Below are positions 32,057 through 45,006 of a stretch of 64,000 nt of DNA, piece after piece (position 1 is the stretch's first letter; the number at the start of each line of letters is the position of its first letter). The DNA comes from Isoetes taiwanensis (lineage: Eukaryota; Streptophyta; Lycopodiopsida; Isoetales; Isoetaceae), in the NCBI GenBank assembly GCA_021234155.1, contig JAJEKV010000008.1:9636445-9700444 (forward strand), written 5' to 3'. Under the pieces are notes generated by a model. That model saw only the letters and a list, made by a program, of their open reading frames with translations. It did not search any database and was not told where the DNA came from. The translations under genes and the position numbers were made by a program.

Positions 32057-33330
32057 GGGAAATAGTTGGGAGCCCCTAAGGACTTGTAAAATGCAGTATA
32101 CAGACTCTATAAGACATGTCCAGTCCAAGTGATATGATAGGACAACCTGTCAGCAGTGGTATTGGTGTCCGCCAGGGATGCCCGCTCTCTTCAACATTGT
32201 TTAGCCTCCACATTGACCACTTGGAGGAGTGGCTTATTGATCATGGAGTTGACAGAGCTCAGCTTATGCACCAGATTATCAGGCAGCTCATATACATAGA
32301 TGATGTAGACCTTCTAGCCCACACCGCGGAAGCCATGTAACAACACCTACATGCCCTAGCTACTTTTTGTCGGGCCATTGGAATGAGGGTCAATTTGGCC
32401 AAGACTAAGGTCTTATTTGTCTCATCTTTGCGCCAACCAAGGCTTCCTTCCTTCACTTATCGGGGGCAAGATGTGGAGGTAGCATACACCTACAAGTACC
32501 TGGCCATAGTGTTCCCTCCATTCGGTTATGAGTGACCGCGAATTAGAAGGTACTCTTTGCCCCATCTGTCACACTTGTTCAGGGTTTTAGTGGAACTCGT
32601 ACCTTTTTTATGGGTTGAAGTCTAGGGTCCGGTCATATCCTCGGCCACATAGAATGAGCTGGAGCATGTACAACAAGCCTTTCTAGCACAGGCATTTGGG
32701 GTGAAATCCACAGTTCCATATCAGATCCTTTCGCAAGAGATGGCTTTCTTGCCTCTTCAACGGGCCGCACTTGACTGCCACATTATCTACTTCCACTGCT
32801 ATGGGCAATGGACATCTCCCCTACGTAGCTTATACTGTGGCTTGGAAGGATATAGTGGTTCTCCAGATAGAATGTACAAGAGCATAGATACATACATATT
32901 GAAACTGAAGAGAACCACCATCACCTATGGCAATACCTCAATACTTGCTTTCTCAGCAAGATTTGAGATGCTAGTGCCCTTAAACATGTTAAGATGGTAC
33001 ACTACAAGCTCCAGATCAATTCCACGCTTACATGGGTCCACATTGCTACCTCCATACACATTTACCATGAAAAAAGCGCAAATTGCATCTCAAAAGCAGG
33101 ACATCTTAGCATAGTATGGCTTTCATCTTCAATAACCTGTAACTGGCAACATGCACATTATCTTGCTTCTCGTGACGATTGCAGCCGCTCCCATCTATCT
33201 GTCTCAATCCGTAGCTTGTGGGACGCTGTGCGAATTGATGCAATAGCTACAAGCTTTTTCCTAGAAAAGGAAGCAAGCAAATAAGCTTGTGGTCCTGGTG
33301 CCAAAGTGGGACCAGTTTTAACTTGGGCTA
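32057..33330 (+). pseudogene. LINE RT and C-terminal fragment (copy B)
   Basis: It carries G-I-G-V-R-Q-G-C-P-L-S-S-T-L-F (about 32157-32200) and Y-I-D-D at about 32293-32304, then the K-T-K-V-L-F block. A 137-codon open stretch follows (32701-33114) with S-T-V-P-Y-Q-I-L-S-Q-E-M and R-M-Y-K-S-I-D-T-Y. It retains the five codons missing in copy A and has fewer shifts. The N-terminal RT part and the endonuclease are absent. Confidence 0.75.
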
Positions 33331-34688
33331 AAGTAACTGCATCCCACATCTTATGAGAAAAAATACCATCAAGATATTGTTGCAAAAGCTCAGGATCAGA
33401 ACTAGCAAGCACTATGCTGTGTTCCGGTTGCACAGACCAACAGTCTAAGAATGTTCGAAATTGCAACCTCTGTCAAATACCTCCAATTGAGAAGTATGTT
33501 TATGTCTATATCATATACGAAGCATGAAACCATAGCTAGTTGTTCTACTATTCTTCCGACACAGTCCTATTATTCACACATGCATACTTTTAGCACAAGT
33601 TGTCGTCCCCAAAGGCAAAATCGGCAGTTAAATGGAGAAAATGCTGGATCAAAAAGAGGTGTCCGATGAAATCCACTGCTTTATTCAAATATAAACTAGA
33701 TGCCGTTCATTCCTTTGGCAAGTGTGATTATGGCATCTCTATAGGTCCTCAGTAACATTTTGATCTTGGTAATTAACATACTAATTAAGTGCAGTACGAG
33801 CACGAGTAACTACGCCCATCTTTTTCATACAATAAATAGACGCTGGGAATGCATATAAAATCATTTCACTCTAGGCAATTGCAAGATGCATATGATAAGG
33901 ACCTAACAAGAGCAGGGTATGCCTCTTTTCTATTATGCATATATATTTCGAATTTGGGATGTTCTTTCTAATTCTCTTTTCTTAATGTAATGCATAGTTT
34001 GGGATCAGTGACGATTCAATGGAGCAGATTAAGATAGTAATGGTTGTATTCAAAGCAAAATCGAAACCAAAAGAGACAGCAAGTTGACATTAGGTACTGC
34101 CTTTGAACCAGACCTACTTTTCCGTGTTGTATTGACTAATAAAATTGCCCTTCCTTCTGCAGAAGGGGAAAGACACTTATCATCAATTGCATAAGTCTAT
34201 CGCTTAGAAATAAAACCTCCAACGACACCTACCTAACACTATTAATACCACCTGTCTCCAAATACATCCTTAAAATTCAAGTCATCTTTTCAAATTTCCA
34301 TAAAAAATCAATTGATTAGATCTATAACTATTAGATTACAAGTCTATAAAGTATTGATACAAGCAAAAACAATTTTGAAGTTTGCCCATCCTCATTTTGT
34401 ACTTCCTTTGCCATGTGCATTTTACTTTCCTTATATATATTGACTTAAATACGTACTCTCTAGGTGTCTTTCACAAACTTGACAACCCTAGCATAGACAT
34501 TTTTCCTATATTTGTAACAACATCAACTATTTCATCGTCCCTTCCAATACAAATACAATCGTACTTATGCTCAGCAAAGTTGGGCACCATCACCAGTAGT
34601 GATTAATGTGGTATATTTGGCTACATTTTTTAGTAGGGTAGAAGATGTAGAAGGGGATTTCCTTATTGGGTTTATCTCTAGTTGAGCT
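33331..34688. other. Non-genic stretch, copy B of 13.83-15.19 kb
   Basis: It is nearly identical to the copy A stretch. No exon is recognised in either copy. Confidence 0.4.
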
Positions 34689-34962
34689 TTTATTGATGGC
34701 TCTATTTATGCCATGTCAGAACCTGTCATTAGGGCTAAGTGGGACTCGTACAACAGTGAGGGATTTGCAACAAGAGAATGTTACCTAGAGCTTTTGGCTC
34801 TTTTTTTAGAGGAAAATGTTGTTGCATTGCTGGATGGAACCTTGGTCTTGAGCTCAGTCTGATGGACATGCACTATGTGAAAACATGATTGGAGGCTTTG
34901 AGTCCCTGCGTGATGCTGCCCCACTTGATAATCTAAGGGCTTATATTGCGGGCCTAGGGTAA
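34689..34962 (+). pseudogene. Coding block 1 of the unrecognised gene (copy B)
   Basis: It has the same reading as 15194-15467, with the same one-base shift between T-L-V-L-S-S and D-G-H-A-L-C-E. The identical shift in both copies means that it predates the duplication or that the same CAG/CTG context is misread twice. Confidence 0.45.
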
Positions 34963-35295
34963 TCACAAAGCGTTTTCCGTCATGTATTACATTTGCAACT
35001 GAATTCACTCTAGTTGTGGTTTCAAGGAACATCCAAACCTATTTTGAGCATTATATGCCTAACTGTGAGTATGCATACAATCAAGCTTTTTGGTGCATTT
35101 CCTTTTTAACTCTTAATAAGGCAATTCTGCAGCTTAATATACGAGCAATTCTGCATACATCCATGCAAATTATCCGCTTCTTGATGGATTACTTCCCATG
35201 GAAAAAATCACTTGGCAAGAAAGTGCTATCATTTTATATGATTTTTAGTTCTCAAAATTCTAGGCTAATTTTCTGTACCTTCCTTGATATGGATA

Positions 35296-35375
35296 TCAAG
35301 TATTTATCTTGGCCTTCCCAACCGTGATGCCACTGATGATAAAGTGATTGTTGAAAGTGCAGAAGCTATATTGAA
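35296..35375 (+). other. Exon-like block 3 of the unrecognised gene (copy B)
   Basis: Y-L-G-L-P-N-R-D-A-T-D-D-K ends at the donor GTAAGA, as in copy A. Block 2 is also preserved at about 35014-35064. Confidence 0.4.
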
Positions 35376-35439
35376 GTAAGAATGCTACTATTTTTTGTTA
35401 ACCTAATTTTGGAAGTAATTGACTTCAGATTGCATTACA

Positions 35440-35757
35440 TATGGTGCACCCTGTACTACTACAGTCATCAGGTTTGTCGATCCTACGACCCAGATCATAT
35501 GTTGGAGCCTCTGGGCACCTCTCTTTCGCTTATAGTCATTTATGATTGCAGACGCCTATGATTTTGGAATATGAAATACGATTTCGCCTAAATTTTGAGG
35601 GAATATCGAACCTCTATACGACTTTGCCTAAGATTTTAGAATATGAAATATGGGAGTTCTAACCTCTATCAAAATAACTCAATGTCCTAATAAGACTACT
35701 TTAACCAATATATCCAGTGAGCTAATGTGATTATTTTTTACCTTAAATCTATGTTTT
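35440..35757 (-). mobile_element. tRNA-derived SINE-like repeat (copy B)
   Basis: Duplicate of the insertion at 15945-16262, with the same degraded B-box and the TAGCTCACTGG A-box on the minus strand. Confidence 0.5.
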
Positions 35758-36004
35758 TTGGGTTGCCCCTAGGGGGGCAAACCCTCGTTTATGTGGGTAT
35801 GTGGGCATATTCAAGTATATGCTGGCATATACCTAGCATATCTTGATGATCGCTAAAAAAGCCGGCACGCTGCATCAGAATGGTCGGTCATCTCCTCAGT
35901 CTTGATTCGGTTCCGAAATGCCAAGCTTGGTGTCAATGCTCGAGTGCTTTGGGTATGGCTTAGGTTCTAGTGCTTCAGGTATGGCATGATGCGCACAGAG
36001 GGAA

Positions 36005-36013
36005 GGTCATAGC
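36005..36013. other. Empty target site of the 3.68-kb element
   Basis: GGTCATAGC occurs once here, within ...GGGAAGGTCATAGCTTCTG. In copy A the same nonamer is duplicated on either side of 16517-20197. This is the pre-insertion state of that element. Confidence 0.85.
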
Positions 36014-36038
36014 TTCTGTGTCTTTCTGTGTTTTTCAG

Positions 36039-36251
36039 ATGGGTTTCCTTCTTCTTCCATTTGATAGTGCTTGGAAGAGAGCTCGAAATGCAAGCTGCAA
36101 AGTTGCCTCGTGGATTTTCCTTTTCGTGGGTTCTTTTGCAACTCTAATTTCGCAATTTGAGAGTGAACCTTTGAGTTGTACCGCCCCAGAGCAAATCGAG
36201 TTCTTCCATACTCCAGCTTTCGCCTCCATAACTAGCAACCATACGTTCTAA
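36039..36251 (+). pseudogene. Exon block 4 of the unrecognised gene (copy B)
   Basis: After TTTTTCAG the frame is M-G-F-L-L-L-P-F-D-S, diverges from copy A through indels around GCTTGGAAGAG and CCTCGTGG, then is open through S-F-A-T-L-I-S-Q-F-E-S-E-P-L-S-C and P-A-F-A-S-I-T-S-N-H-T-F to TAA. Copy A keeps the first half better and copy B the second half. Confidence 0.45.
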
Positions 36252-38787
36252 GCCAAGTCCTAACCGGCAGCCATGTTGTGGGCATGCTGTGGTTTAGGAT
36301 ATGCAGATGCCCCAAGGTTATCCCTTACGAGGCGCGAGCCATCGAGCTTCTCCGAACAGGCGAAAAGGAATCCCCTCAGAGAAGAAAAAAGAAAGAGGTC
36401 ATACATGAAAATAAAATGCAGTAGAAAGTAACCTACCAGGGTCTTTGCAAAAAATGACTCTTCTTGCCTTATTTTTTGCCTTCGTTGCCTTTTTCCTTTT
36501 GTTGTTTTTGACACTTGCTGAAGATTGGTGCGGTTCCATGCATGCGGGTTATATGTCCGCCCAACAATCTATATGACAAAATTGCATTTTGTAGCGGACC
36601 TTTCTTTGCATTTTGCCTTGATGGCTTAACTGGGTTTCAGAGACTATCGATTGCTGCGCACAAATTAGCAAAAAAAGCAGGGAATCCAATCCACTTGTCG
36701 CACGATCCTTTCTGCGATGAAGAGGTAGTTTGAATTGAATTGGAACATCAGATGGACAAGTGGTGCTGAGCTTTGCATATATTTTGTCATGACCATATTG
36801 TAAGCTAAACTGTCTCTTATGGACATGATTCTCTGTTTTTGTCTGTCCAGATTATGGGGATATTTGGGAGCACAGGAGCCGCAGTATAAACGCATCAATT
36901 TTAACATCCGTGTTTACCAACTACGCTTAGAGGACATTCTTGCATTAGGACTTTGTATTCTTTGAAGGGTAAGTAATGTTTCTCCATGAATTGTATGCTT
37001 GTCTGGAAAACAGTATCACGGTTAATACTACATGTGATGCATGCTCTGCTATGGAATAGTGCAAAAGATTGTACCCAAGAGTTGGGAATACATTGCAATC
37101 TCGTTGTATTTCATTGATTATTATTCCAACCTGTCTTTTGCATTGATAGTCTACATTGGGTGCTGATTGTGGTCTCACAGGCTACGAGCATGTGACCAAA
37201 TTATTGCATCTTTAGAAAATCCAGAAGGATAGTAGTCCTATCTCAATTAGATTCAGCAAGTAGTTTTCAAGTTGTGGAAAGGGACGAGGAACTTCATTTT
37301 TTTTTGGTTTAAATTGGGCAGACTCCCAAGCTGTGATCTCACAATAAAATGGACCAAAAGGTTGTTTTTCTATCTTTGTGAAGTGGTTCATGCTTGGACA
37401 ACAATGCATCCCAGTTTTGTTGTACCTGATGATGCGACTTGACTCCCTCTTCCTCCTTCCTCCCAAGGTCTTCGAAAACACTTGACATCTTGAGAGACAT
37501 TGAAAAGCAAAAGCCTAAAGTGATTTGAACCAGTTGAAAATTGGTTCTTCACAATCTGTAAGATGGGTAACAGTGCTTCAACTATGAGACACTTCCTAAA
37601 ACCTTATCTCTAAGCACATTCTTTTTCATAATCACTGAGAATCATTTCTAACAATCATTCCTACATGGACATCGGATCAGCAATGTCATGCTCTACATCT
37701 TTTTTTACTGTCAGCATAATCATAGATTAAACACACTATCCATTCGAGGTGTCTATGTATGTTCTAAAAGTTCATGACTATGTGCCACATTAGCTCCCTC
37801 TGCTCTTCATATTCTGAACAGGCATGCAGACTGGTTTGTGGTCTCCATGGAAGAAGAAACAGCTGAAATAGATGGCGGGAACAAGCAGACACTTGAAACC
37901 CCCAGCCATGGCCGTACATCATGTGTAGTTACAGATACACATGGTCCAGATATAGAGAACGGATCCAGATACAAAGAACGCCCACATGAAAGCATCAGTT
38001 TTTAAGTGCATCTGGGGCCATTGTCACTGCTCTGGCAGGCAAAGAGAATTTGGAAAGAATAGACGAAGATAAAGTTTCACTTTCCATTGTGCCTTTTGAA
38101 CCTAGTAGTAGTAGTGCCATATTTCAAGTGTAGTTTTGCTAACGTGCTACTAGGACTTTTGCACAGCATTAATAACATCACTATGAGGGCTCTCGCTATA
38201 CCATCATGCCTTGTGTATAACGCTATGGTCTTGAGAGGACCAGACACTGCATCTGTTGTGCCATTTTTAATGTCTTCGTCCTATTATGAATGCTTAGAAA
38301 TTTTAATGTCCACTAACACTCAAGGGCATGAACCTCAATAGAAAGCAAGATCATCCAAGTACTCAAGGGCATGAACCTCAATAGAGAAGGGGCCATATAG
38401 ACGTAAACAATGGAATAAAGCAAGGGCATAGACAATAAAGAAAAAAATTATAGAAATACATTGCGATTCTTTTAGTGTAGAAGTCTCTCTAGGGCAAAGT
38501 GGATACGTGAAAGGTTAAGGTTTAGCATCTTTTTTAGGAAATTATTCTTAAAAAATAGGCCAATATCAATACTGAAGTCATGAAAAGGGCTATATCATGT
38601 TCTATGAGTTGGAATTGCATAGAACCAAGACCTAGTGTTCTAATATTGATTTGTTGCCAAAAGAACTTATGTTGCAATGTTGGAATATTTTAATGGTTGG
38701 GGCATTGATTTCAAAGAAATCCATTTAAAAAGGTGACTTTTTATTTATTTATCTAAACATGTATAAAGATTATAGACTCTCTCGTAG

Positions 38788-38932
38788 CATCTGCACAATA
38801 AGGATGTGATTTATAGAGACATGAAACCATCTATATTTTGGTCAAAACTGCACATCAGAGTTTTATTATTGAGCTTGTTGATTTTAAGGTATCTAGAGCT
38901 TACTTTTACACGAGTTTTAATATTGAAATGTT
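38788..38932 (+). pseudogene. Protein kinase fragment (copy B)
   Basis: Same H-L-H-N-K-D-V-I-Y-R-D-M-K-P-S motif, one-base shift and D-F-K remnant as at 22986-23130. Confidence 0.6.
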
Positions 38933-39120
38933 GGGAGAACCTCTCACTATTCAAATAAAGTTATAATACTGAGATGAGATGCACAATGATATAACTTAAC
39001 CAAAAAAGAGCAAGTAGAACATCATTGAGAAGAGCCAAATGCAGGCCACTGAAAAGTGCACTGTCAATTAGAAAGCAATGCTAGAAAAATTAGCCAGTGA
39101 TCCTAGAGATCTAGAGATCT

Positions 39121-41640
39121 CTCTGGCAAGTAAAGCATCATGGCTCTCCTCCCTGCTGGCTATGTTTTCGGGATGATGGATCCTTATATCTGCGTAGCTT
39201 GACCCTTGAGTTGAAGAAGTACCTGCCTTAGATGTACTCTTGTCGTTGAATAGCCTGGCTATTATCTTGAACTCTCTTTTTGTCGAAGGTGCTTCAGTTG
39301 CTATCCTTGTCGTTAAGGTGTCGAATGCTTCTACCTTGGGCGTTTGATGTCCCACATGTCGGAGATACGATCGGCTTCTTCTCTTCTAATTACTGGTAGG
39401 AGTACCTGACGAAGCCATCACCTAGTTGTTGAAGGCATATCTCCTCGTCGCGGTGCGTGTCATAGCGCATCACCCTATATTACCACAAGGTGGAATTATG
39501 GTCGTCGAGATGTTGCCTTCTTAGTTGGTTCGTTGATGTCGGGCCGTTCCTCCTTCTATTGTTGAGGCCACTCGTGTCATAAGTTCGTCAAGTGTTGCCG
39601 CTGCCACAAGAGGTAGTGTTGCGCCCTGACGATGTCTTGGTGCAGCGCTGATGATCTTGACATGACCAGTGTTGTCTCTTATTCTGACATTGGGTGGACA
39701 AGCGATCTTCTACTTGAGGGCACTTCCCGAAGTGTTTGAAGTCGAAGGCTTGCTTGGCCTCTGGTCGTTTCTCCCTCGTACTTGCTCTTCCATTTTGATC
39801 TTGGGCTATAGTTGTGCTTCCTTGCTTCCTCATTTGGTAGTCGAAGTGAAGGAGCTTCCTGATCTAAGCGCTAAATTCGTAAAACATGATTCTAAACTCA
39901 TGTTTCTCCACTATATATGTGAACACCCGAGATATACAATAGACATATACGCATTTACATTGGGATTCTAATTCATCCACTTTTCCAAAACAACTACGAA
40001 AATCTACTTAAATGTTTATACTCCTTTAGGGTTTTCCCCCCTCCTATCGCGTTTGATTCTTCGGCTTTGCTGCATCTTCTTCGTTCTGGTTGACTCCGGG
40101 ATTCCTTGAGATGCTGTCACTATTGTTGAGCTTCATGTCTGATCCGAGCTCGTCACGCCAAGTTGCGAAGAGTGTTCGTCGATGTGATCCCTTGAAAGAG
40201 ATGCTCCTCCTTGAAAGGAATGCGGTGACCGCTCAACGTCCTTACATGCGATGTGTCATTGCAAGATTGCCGATGTGCGGTGCCATTGATCGCTTGAGTA
40301 GGGTAACCTGGCTGTTGCAGTCGGGCATTCTTGAATGTCTTCAAAGCTCTGAGATCGTGGTCGGTAGGCAGGCATTGTCATTCCTCCGCAGGTTGAATTT
40401 CTAAGTGCGACTCCTGTTGCTTGTGCTTTGGTTCATTCCGAGGTGGCTCTCCTGTGCCTGGAAGTGTGGTCATCTCCATTGCCCCTACCATGGCTCCTTC
40501 TGGTCGCCTTTGCATGATTTGTACCTGCTGGCTAGGTCGTCTCCTCCGTCCCTTGGGTCCTACCCATTCGAGTCTCGCACTCCTTGGCTGACGTAGTAAA
40601 GTCGTCCTTCCTTTGGTTTGGTGTTTCTGGGTCCGAAATTCTTGTTCGAGCGAAATATTCTCTTCCTTGATCTTGCCCGTAATGCTGATATAGGCCTTCA
40701 AGTCGGAGATGTTCCCTGATATGCGTCTCCTCCCCCTCATGGTCTCCTACTTTTTGGAATCGATGAAAGTTCTCCTGCTGGTGCAAGGGAGCTGGAAGCT
40801 CGTCCTGGTCAGCCTTAGGTGCTTTGTGGTTGCCTAGCTTGGTTGCTCCTTTTGCTGACGTTGCATGACATTCGCTTGAGCTGCTGGGCTGCAAGGTCGT
40901 GGTTGTCTTCCCTCCGGTTTCTATACGCTCCTGTGTCGCCATGACTTCTCTCCTCGACGGAAGATTATGCCCTCTGGCCTTAGCTCGTGATGCTAATGTG
41001 GCATCAATGTCTAACGTCTTCCTGCACCTATATTTTGCTGCCTTGCGTTCTTCCATTTGAAACTCATGTGCGTCGAGTTGGTGAAGGCGTCGAGATCCTC
41101 TTTCTGATGTGACCTCGTGGACATGGTAGTCGGGTAGTTGACATCTAGAAAATTCTTGATGTCGTTGGTTACCAAATATTCTTTCCATTTGATGAAGATT
41201 GATGATAGGCCGGTGGTGTCCTGTTCTACTCGTTTGTCGGTTGAGGTGTTTGTCATTGTGCTTCCCTCTCTTGGGTCTGCCTTTTCGGTCTCCTCTCCTT
41301 ATCTGTCTGTACATCAGCTAGGACCTCGATGTCTTCAAGAAGTTGCGCCTCTAGCTCTTCTGCGGCTCTGGCCCTGTACTTCGAAAGCAACGCTCGCATA
41401 TCCTAGAGTCTAAGGGTCTACTTGAAGGGCTCTCCTACAACATTTTGGGCTCTATAAGCAAGCAAGATGGCTCGAGCAGCATTACTGGAGACATATCTAT
41501 AATCTCCAAGTCTATGGACATCAGGACGTGTGGTATGGCATGACATGAGGGTTGTTTTGCAAAACCTCCATGATGTTTGAGGCATACTCTAAGGTCCTAG
41601 CAAAGTTGATTTGGGGGAGTCCAATCTCTACACATGGAGT
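39121..41640 (-). pseudogene. Decayed, highly charged coding region (gag-like?)
   Basis: Base composition rises to near 50% GC and the minus strand shows long open stretches in changing frames. These are about 41460-41300 (K-Y-R-A-R-A-A-E-E-L-E-A-Q-L-L-E-D-I), about 41256-41010 (I-F-I-K-W-K-E-Y-L-V-T-N-D-I-K-N-F-L), 41314-40532 (260 codons, Arg/His/Gln-rich), about 40740-40378 (Y-I-S-I-T-G-K-I-K-E-E-N-I-S-L-E-Q-E) and 39355-39068 (R-E-F-K-I-I-A-R-L-F-N-D-K-S). Coiled-coil and basic content resemble a retroelement Gag, but I see no zinc knuckle, protease or RT. It has the same orientation as the LTR array next to it, so it may be the remains of a longer relative. Confidence 0.35.
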
Positions 41641-42385
41641 GACTTGGGCAGCTCTAGACTCTAGCTCCTTTCTAGGTATCCTGGCAATAGGGAGTGTCAA
41701 TGTGGCGGCTATATAAGTCAAACTCTATTAGAAGGACACAGAATTAGGTCAAGGTTTATGCTTTTGGCATGAGCAGAGGTGATGTACCAACAGTTGGACT
41801 TGGGTTGCTATGCTGAGATCTAGATGACTATAACAAAGGGGTGTTCTTGGGCACTTCTATCTAGGAGTAAGGCATCAGCTTTGAGCCGAGAGCAATACTT
41901 GTGAGGTACTAATGTGGGTATGCTTCTATTTACAAACAAACCACAGTTTGGAAAAACAATTCAAGGGTTTGAGCAATTTTGGTCATTTTGAGCTGGAGTT
42001 TGACATTTCTAGCCTAATTTGACTCATAAATGGATTCTAGGCTGTCTAACAGTTTTATTGCAACAAATTTCAGGCGATTTGGACTCTGTAGCTCAAGTTA
42101 TGGAGGTTCAAAGTTTGGAGGTCTCACACATTGCGCCCAGACCAATAATGAACTTTTCATTTTCGGTCCTGGCGTGACGTGTGAGACATTGGCTCTAAAT
42201 GGGTTAAACTTGTCCAATTTGGATGATATAAGGGTCTAATTCTGTTGGACTCATTTTAGGCAGAATTGACCCCTTATTTGGTCGATTTGGAGCTGTTTTG
42301 GGCACTTTTGGCGCATGGTCTCACACGTTGCGCCCGCACCAATAATGAACTTTTCATTTTCGGTCCTGGCGCGACGTGTGAGACA
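41641..42385 (-). mobile_element. Partial LTR at the left array edge (LTR0)
   Basis: Homology to the other LTRs starts at GACTTGGGCA (41641) and runs to GTGTGAGACA (42385). It therefore holds only U3 and the TATA region. The U5 end is missing, so the array edge is truncated rather than a normal insertion end. Confidence 0.8.
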
Positions 42386-42526
42386 TCCTCTCGAATTGGC
42401 CTAGGATGTCCGTTTTGACTAAAACAAAAGCTAAAACTTACTAACTCAACTTAATTAAGTAACTTCATACACTTATAATTTACTCTAAAACACTTTGTAT
42501 TAAACAAAATTTTATCATTTACGAAA

Positions 42527-42735
42527 TTAATAAGGCTCTCCTTTGATATGACTGGCTAAGTGCATATCTTTCTTCATTAGAGTTACTCCCTTGGCGTGTC
42601 TTTGTGCGTGTGCCGTTGAGTCTTCAAAATGTTGGACCAGCTTCGCTCTCACTGCTTCTTGAACCTTGGTCTCCTGCTCTCGTTTCGCCCTCTCCTCTTC
42701 TTGTATCTCTCGCTCTATCTCCTTTCAGACACTTC
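42527..42735 (-). pseudogene. Histone H3-like C-terminal ORF, internal 1
   Basis: The minus strand encodes Q-E-A-A-..., F-E-D-S-T-A and V-T-L-M-K-K-D-M-H-L-A-S-H-I-K-G-E-P-Y. Relative to internal 3 the frame is disturbed around the former CTG/CAG sites (GTGTCTTTGTGCGTG region and CTTCGCTCTCACTG). The primer site next to the LTR here reads TGGTATCAAAGC (43032-43043). Confidence 0.6.
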
Positions 42736-43044
42736 TTGGGTCTAATATACAAATCTAACTAATCCTTACCTTAAAACTCGATCTAGCATGTTACCTTTTT
42801 TTGAAATTCATCAAGTATTAATGTGTTTATGGCCTAATGTCTTAGAAAGATTTGGCTCAACTGTTTTTAGTCTTTTTATGTTCCAATTCGCTTAACTGTT
42901 ACTAGCTTAGCATATACTACAAAAATACGAAAAAAAAAAAAATTTTCCCACTTTTCGAGGTTTGAGGATCCTATCAAGTTAGTACTACTGGGAGCATGGC
43001 CAGTGCTTTGCTCTTGGTCTCCAAGAACATTGCTTTGATACCAC

Positions 43045-44865
43045 TGTGACGTCCCCTACTCATATAAGGTGCATTCACCGTATACAAACAGGAGTTCATC
43101 CCCCATACCAGCTCCATGCTAATATAGGGCCCTCCACGTATCACTGCAACCTTGAGGAGTTCCAGTGGGAAGAATGAAGGGGTCATTTACCCTGTCTCCC
43201 TCAGGGCCTACCTAGCTGCGGAAGCGTAAACATACATGTCGATGAGTACATACATCAACATCATATGACCATCACGAAGGATGGTTCACCACATATCTGC
43301 ATAGACAAAGATCAAAGACATCACATAGGGAATCCTACCCAAAGCTCGGACAATCGGATGGACCGACAAGCTTGGGTCTCCAGAGGTCATTGCGCATGTA
43401 ATTCATGGCAATGGATTTGGCTGGCATAAGAACATGGCTTAGGGTAGTCCACTCCATCCGCCCTCCCCGTGCACACTTTGCAAAGTAGGTTGAAAAGTGT
43501 TGGGACCTGATCAGAGCCTCACGGATACATAGCCAAAGGGGCTATTCCCGGGGTTGCATCTCCCCATTCGATGGGGCGCGATAGGGATCTCTCCCTCCGA
43601 GATCTACATGCCGACTTAAGGTGACTAGAGGGCCACCGTCCTTATTCGACTTGAACCCAATGGAGAGTGACGATCACTCCACGGCAAATTGTCGAGCCCA
43701 TGCCTTGCCCACACGCAGCTGGCAAGCCATCAGACCTAGTCCACAATGATCCCCTGGTGAGGCCTTACACACCGGAGGGATCGCTCAAGGGTCGAACACC
43801 TAACCTCCTTATAAGCCGGGCCGGCCCTTCACCCACAACCTGTGTGTGGTTCTTGTCTGCACGCAGCCGAATTTACAATGTGCTAAAGAGGCTAGCTAGG
43901 AGCATCAACTACCAGGCTTTAGGGTCTCTACCCCCCTTCCCAATACAATGAGTCCACAGAGATACATCATCATACATATCACAGAAGAACTAAAGAACAA
44001 GATCTAATCTATATCATAGAGTTAGGTTCTTTAGTTAGAGCTAGGAATCTAGAGATCTAGATGGTCTGCTATGGGCAATTTAATAGGCTAAACCCTCTTG
44101 ATTCGATGACCGGAAGACTTGGGCATCTCTAGACTCTAGCTCCTTTCTAGGTATCCTGGCAATAGGGAGTGTCAATGTGGCGGCTATATAAGTCAAACTC
44201 TATTAGAAGGACACAGAATTAGGTCAAGGTTTATGCTTTTGGCATGAGCAGAGGTGATGTACCAACAGTTGGACTTGGGTTGCTATGCTGAGATCTAGAT
44301 GACTATAATGAAGGGGTGTTCTTGGGCACTTCTATCTAGGAGTAAGGCATCAGCTTTGAGCCGAGAGCAATACTTATGAGGTACTAATGTGGGTATGCTT
44401 CTATTTATAAACAAACCACAGTTTGGAAAAACAATTCAAGGGTTTGAGCAATTTTGGTCATTTTGAGCTGAGGTTTGACATTTCTAGCCTAATTTGACAT
44501 CATAAATGGATTCTAGGCTGTCTAACAGTTTTATTGCAACAAATTTCAGGCGATTTGGAGCTCTGTAGCTCAAGTTATGGAGGTTCAAAGTTTGGAGGTC
44601 TCACACATTGCGCCCAGACCAATAATGAACTTTTCATTTTCGGTCCTGGCGCGACGTGTGAGACATTGGCTCTAAATGGGTTAAACTTGTCCAATTTGGG
44701 TGATATAAGGGTCTAATTCTGCTGGACTCATCGAGTTAGGCAGAATTGACCCCTTATTTGGTCGATTTGGAGCTGTTTTGGGCACTTTTGGGGCATGGTC
44801 TCACACGTTGCGCCCACACCAATAATGAACTTTTCATTTTCGGTCCTGGCGCGACGTGTGAGACA
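43045..44865 (-). mobile_element. LTR 1 (1,821 bp)
   Basis: On the minus strand it starts TGTCTCACACGTCGCGCC, has a TATA box (TTTATAAATAG, plus strand at about 44402), and ends GGGACGTCACA. It carries the TG...CA termini of LTR retroelements. A purine-rich GAGAGGA precedes it (polypurine-tract candidate) and the primer site follows its other end. Confidence 0.8.
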
Positions 44866-45006
44866 TCCTCTCGAATTGGCCTAGAATGTCCGTTTTGACT
44901 AAAACAAAAGCTAAAACTTACTAACTCAACTTAATTAAGTAACTTCATGCACTTATAATTTACTCTAAAACACTTTGTATTAAACAAAATTTTATCATTT
45001 ACGAAA

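Larger units (their letters stand above)
32057..39120 (+). repeat. Segmental duplication copy B (uninterrupted)
   Basis: This 7.06-kb segment matches copy A (12571-23319) end to end, except that it lacks the 3.68-kb element. Its left edge (GGGAAATAGTTGGGAGCC) lies in LINE RT coding. The flanking sequence differs from copy A at both ends. It shares copy A's SINE-like insertion, gene exons and kinase fragment. Confidence 0.9.
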
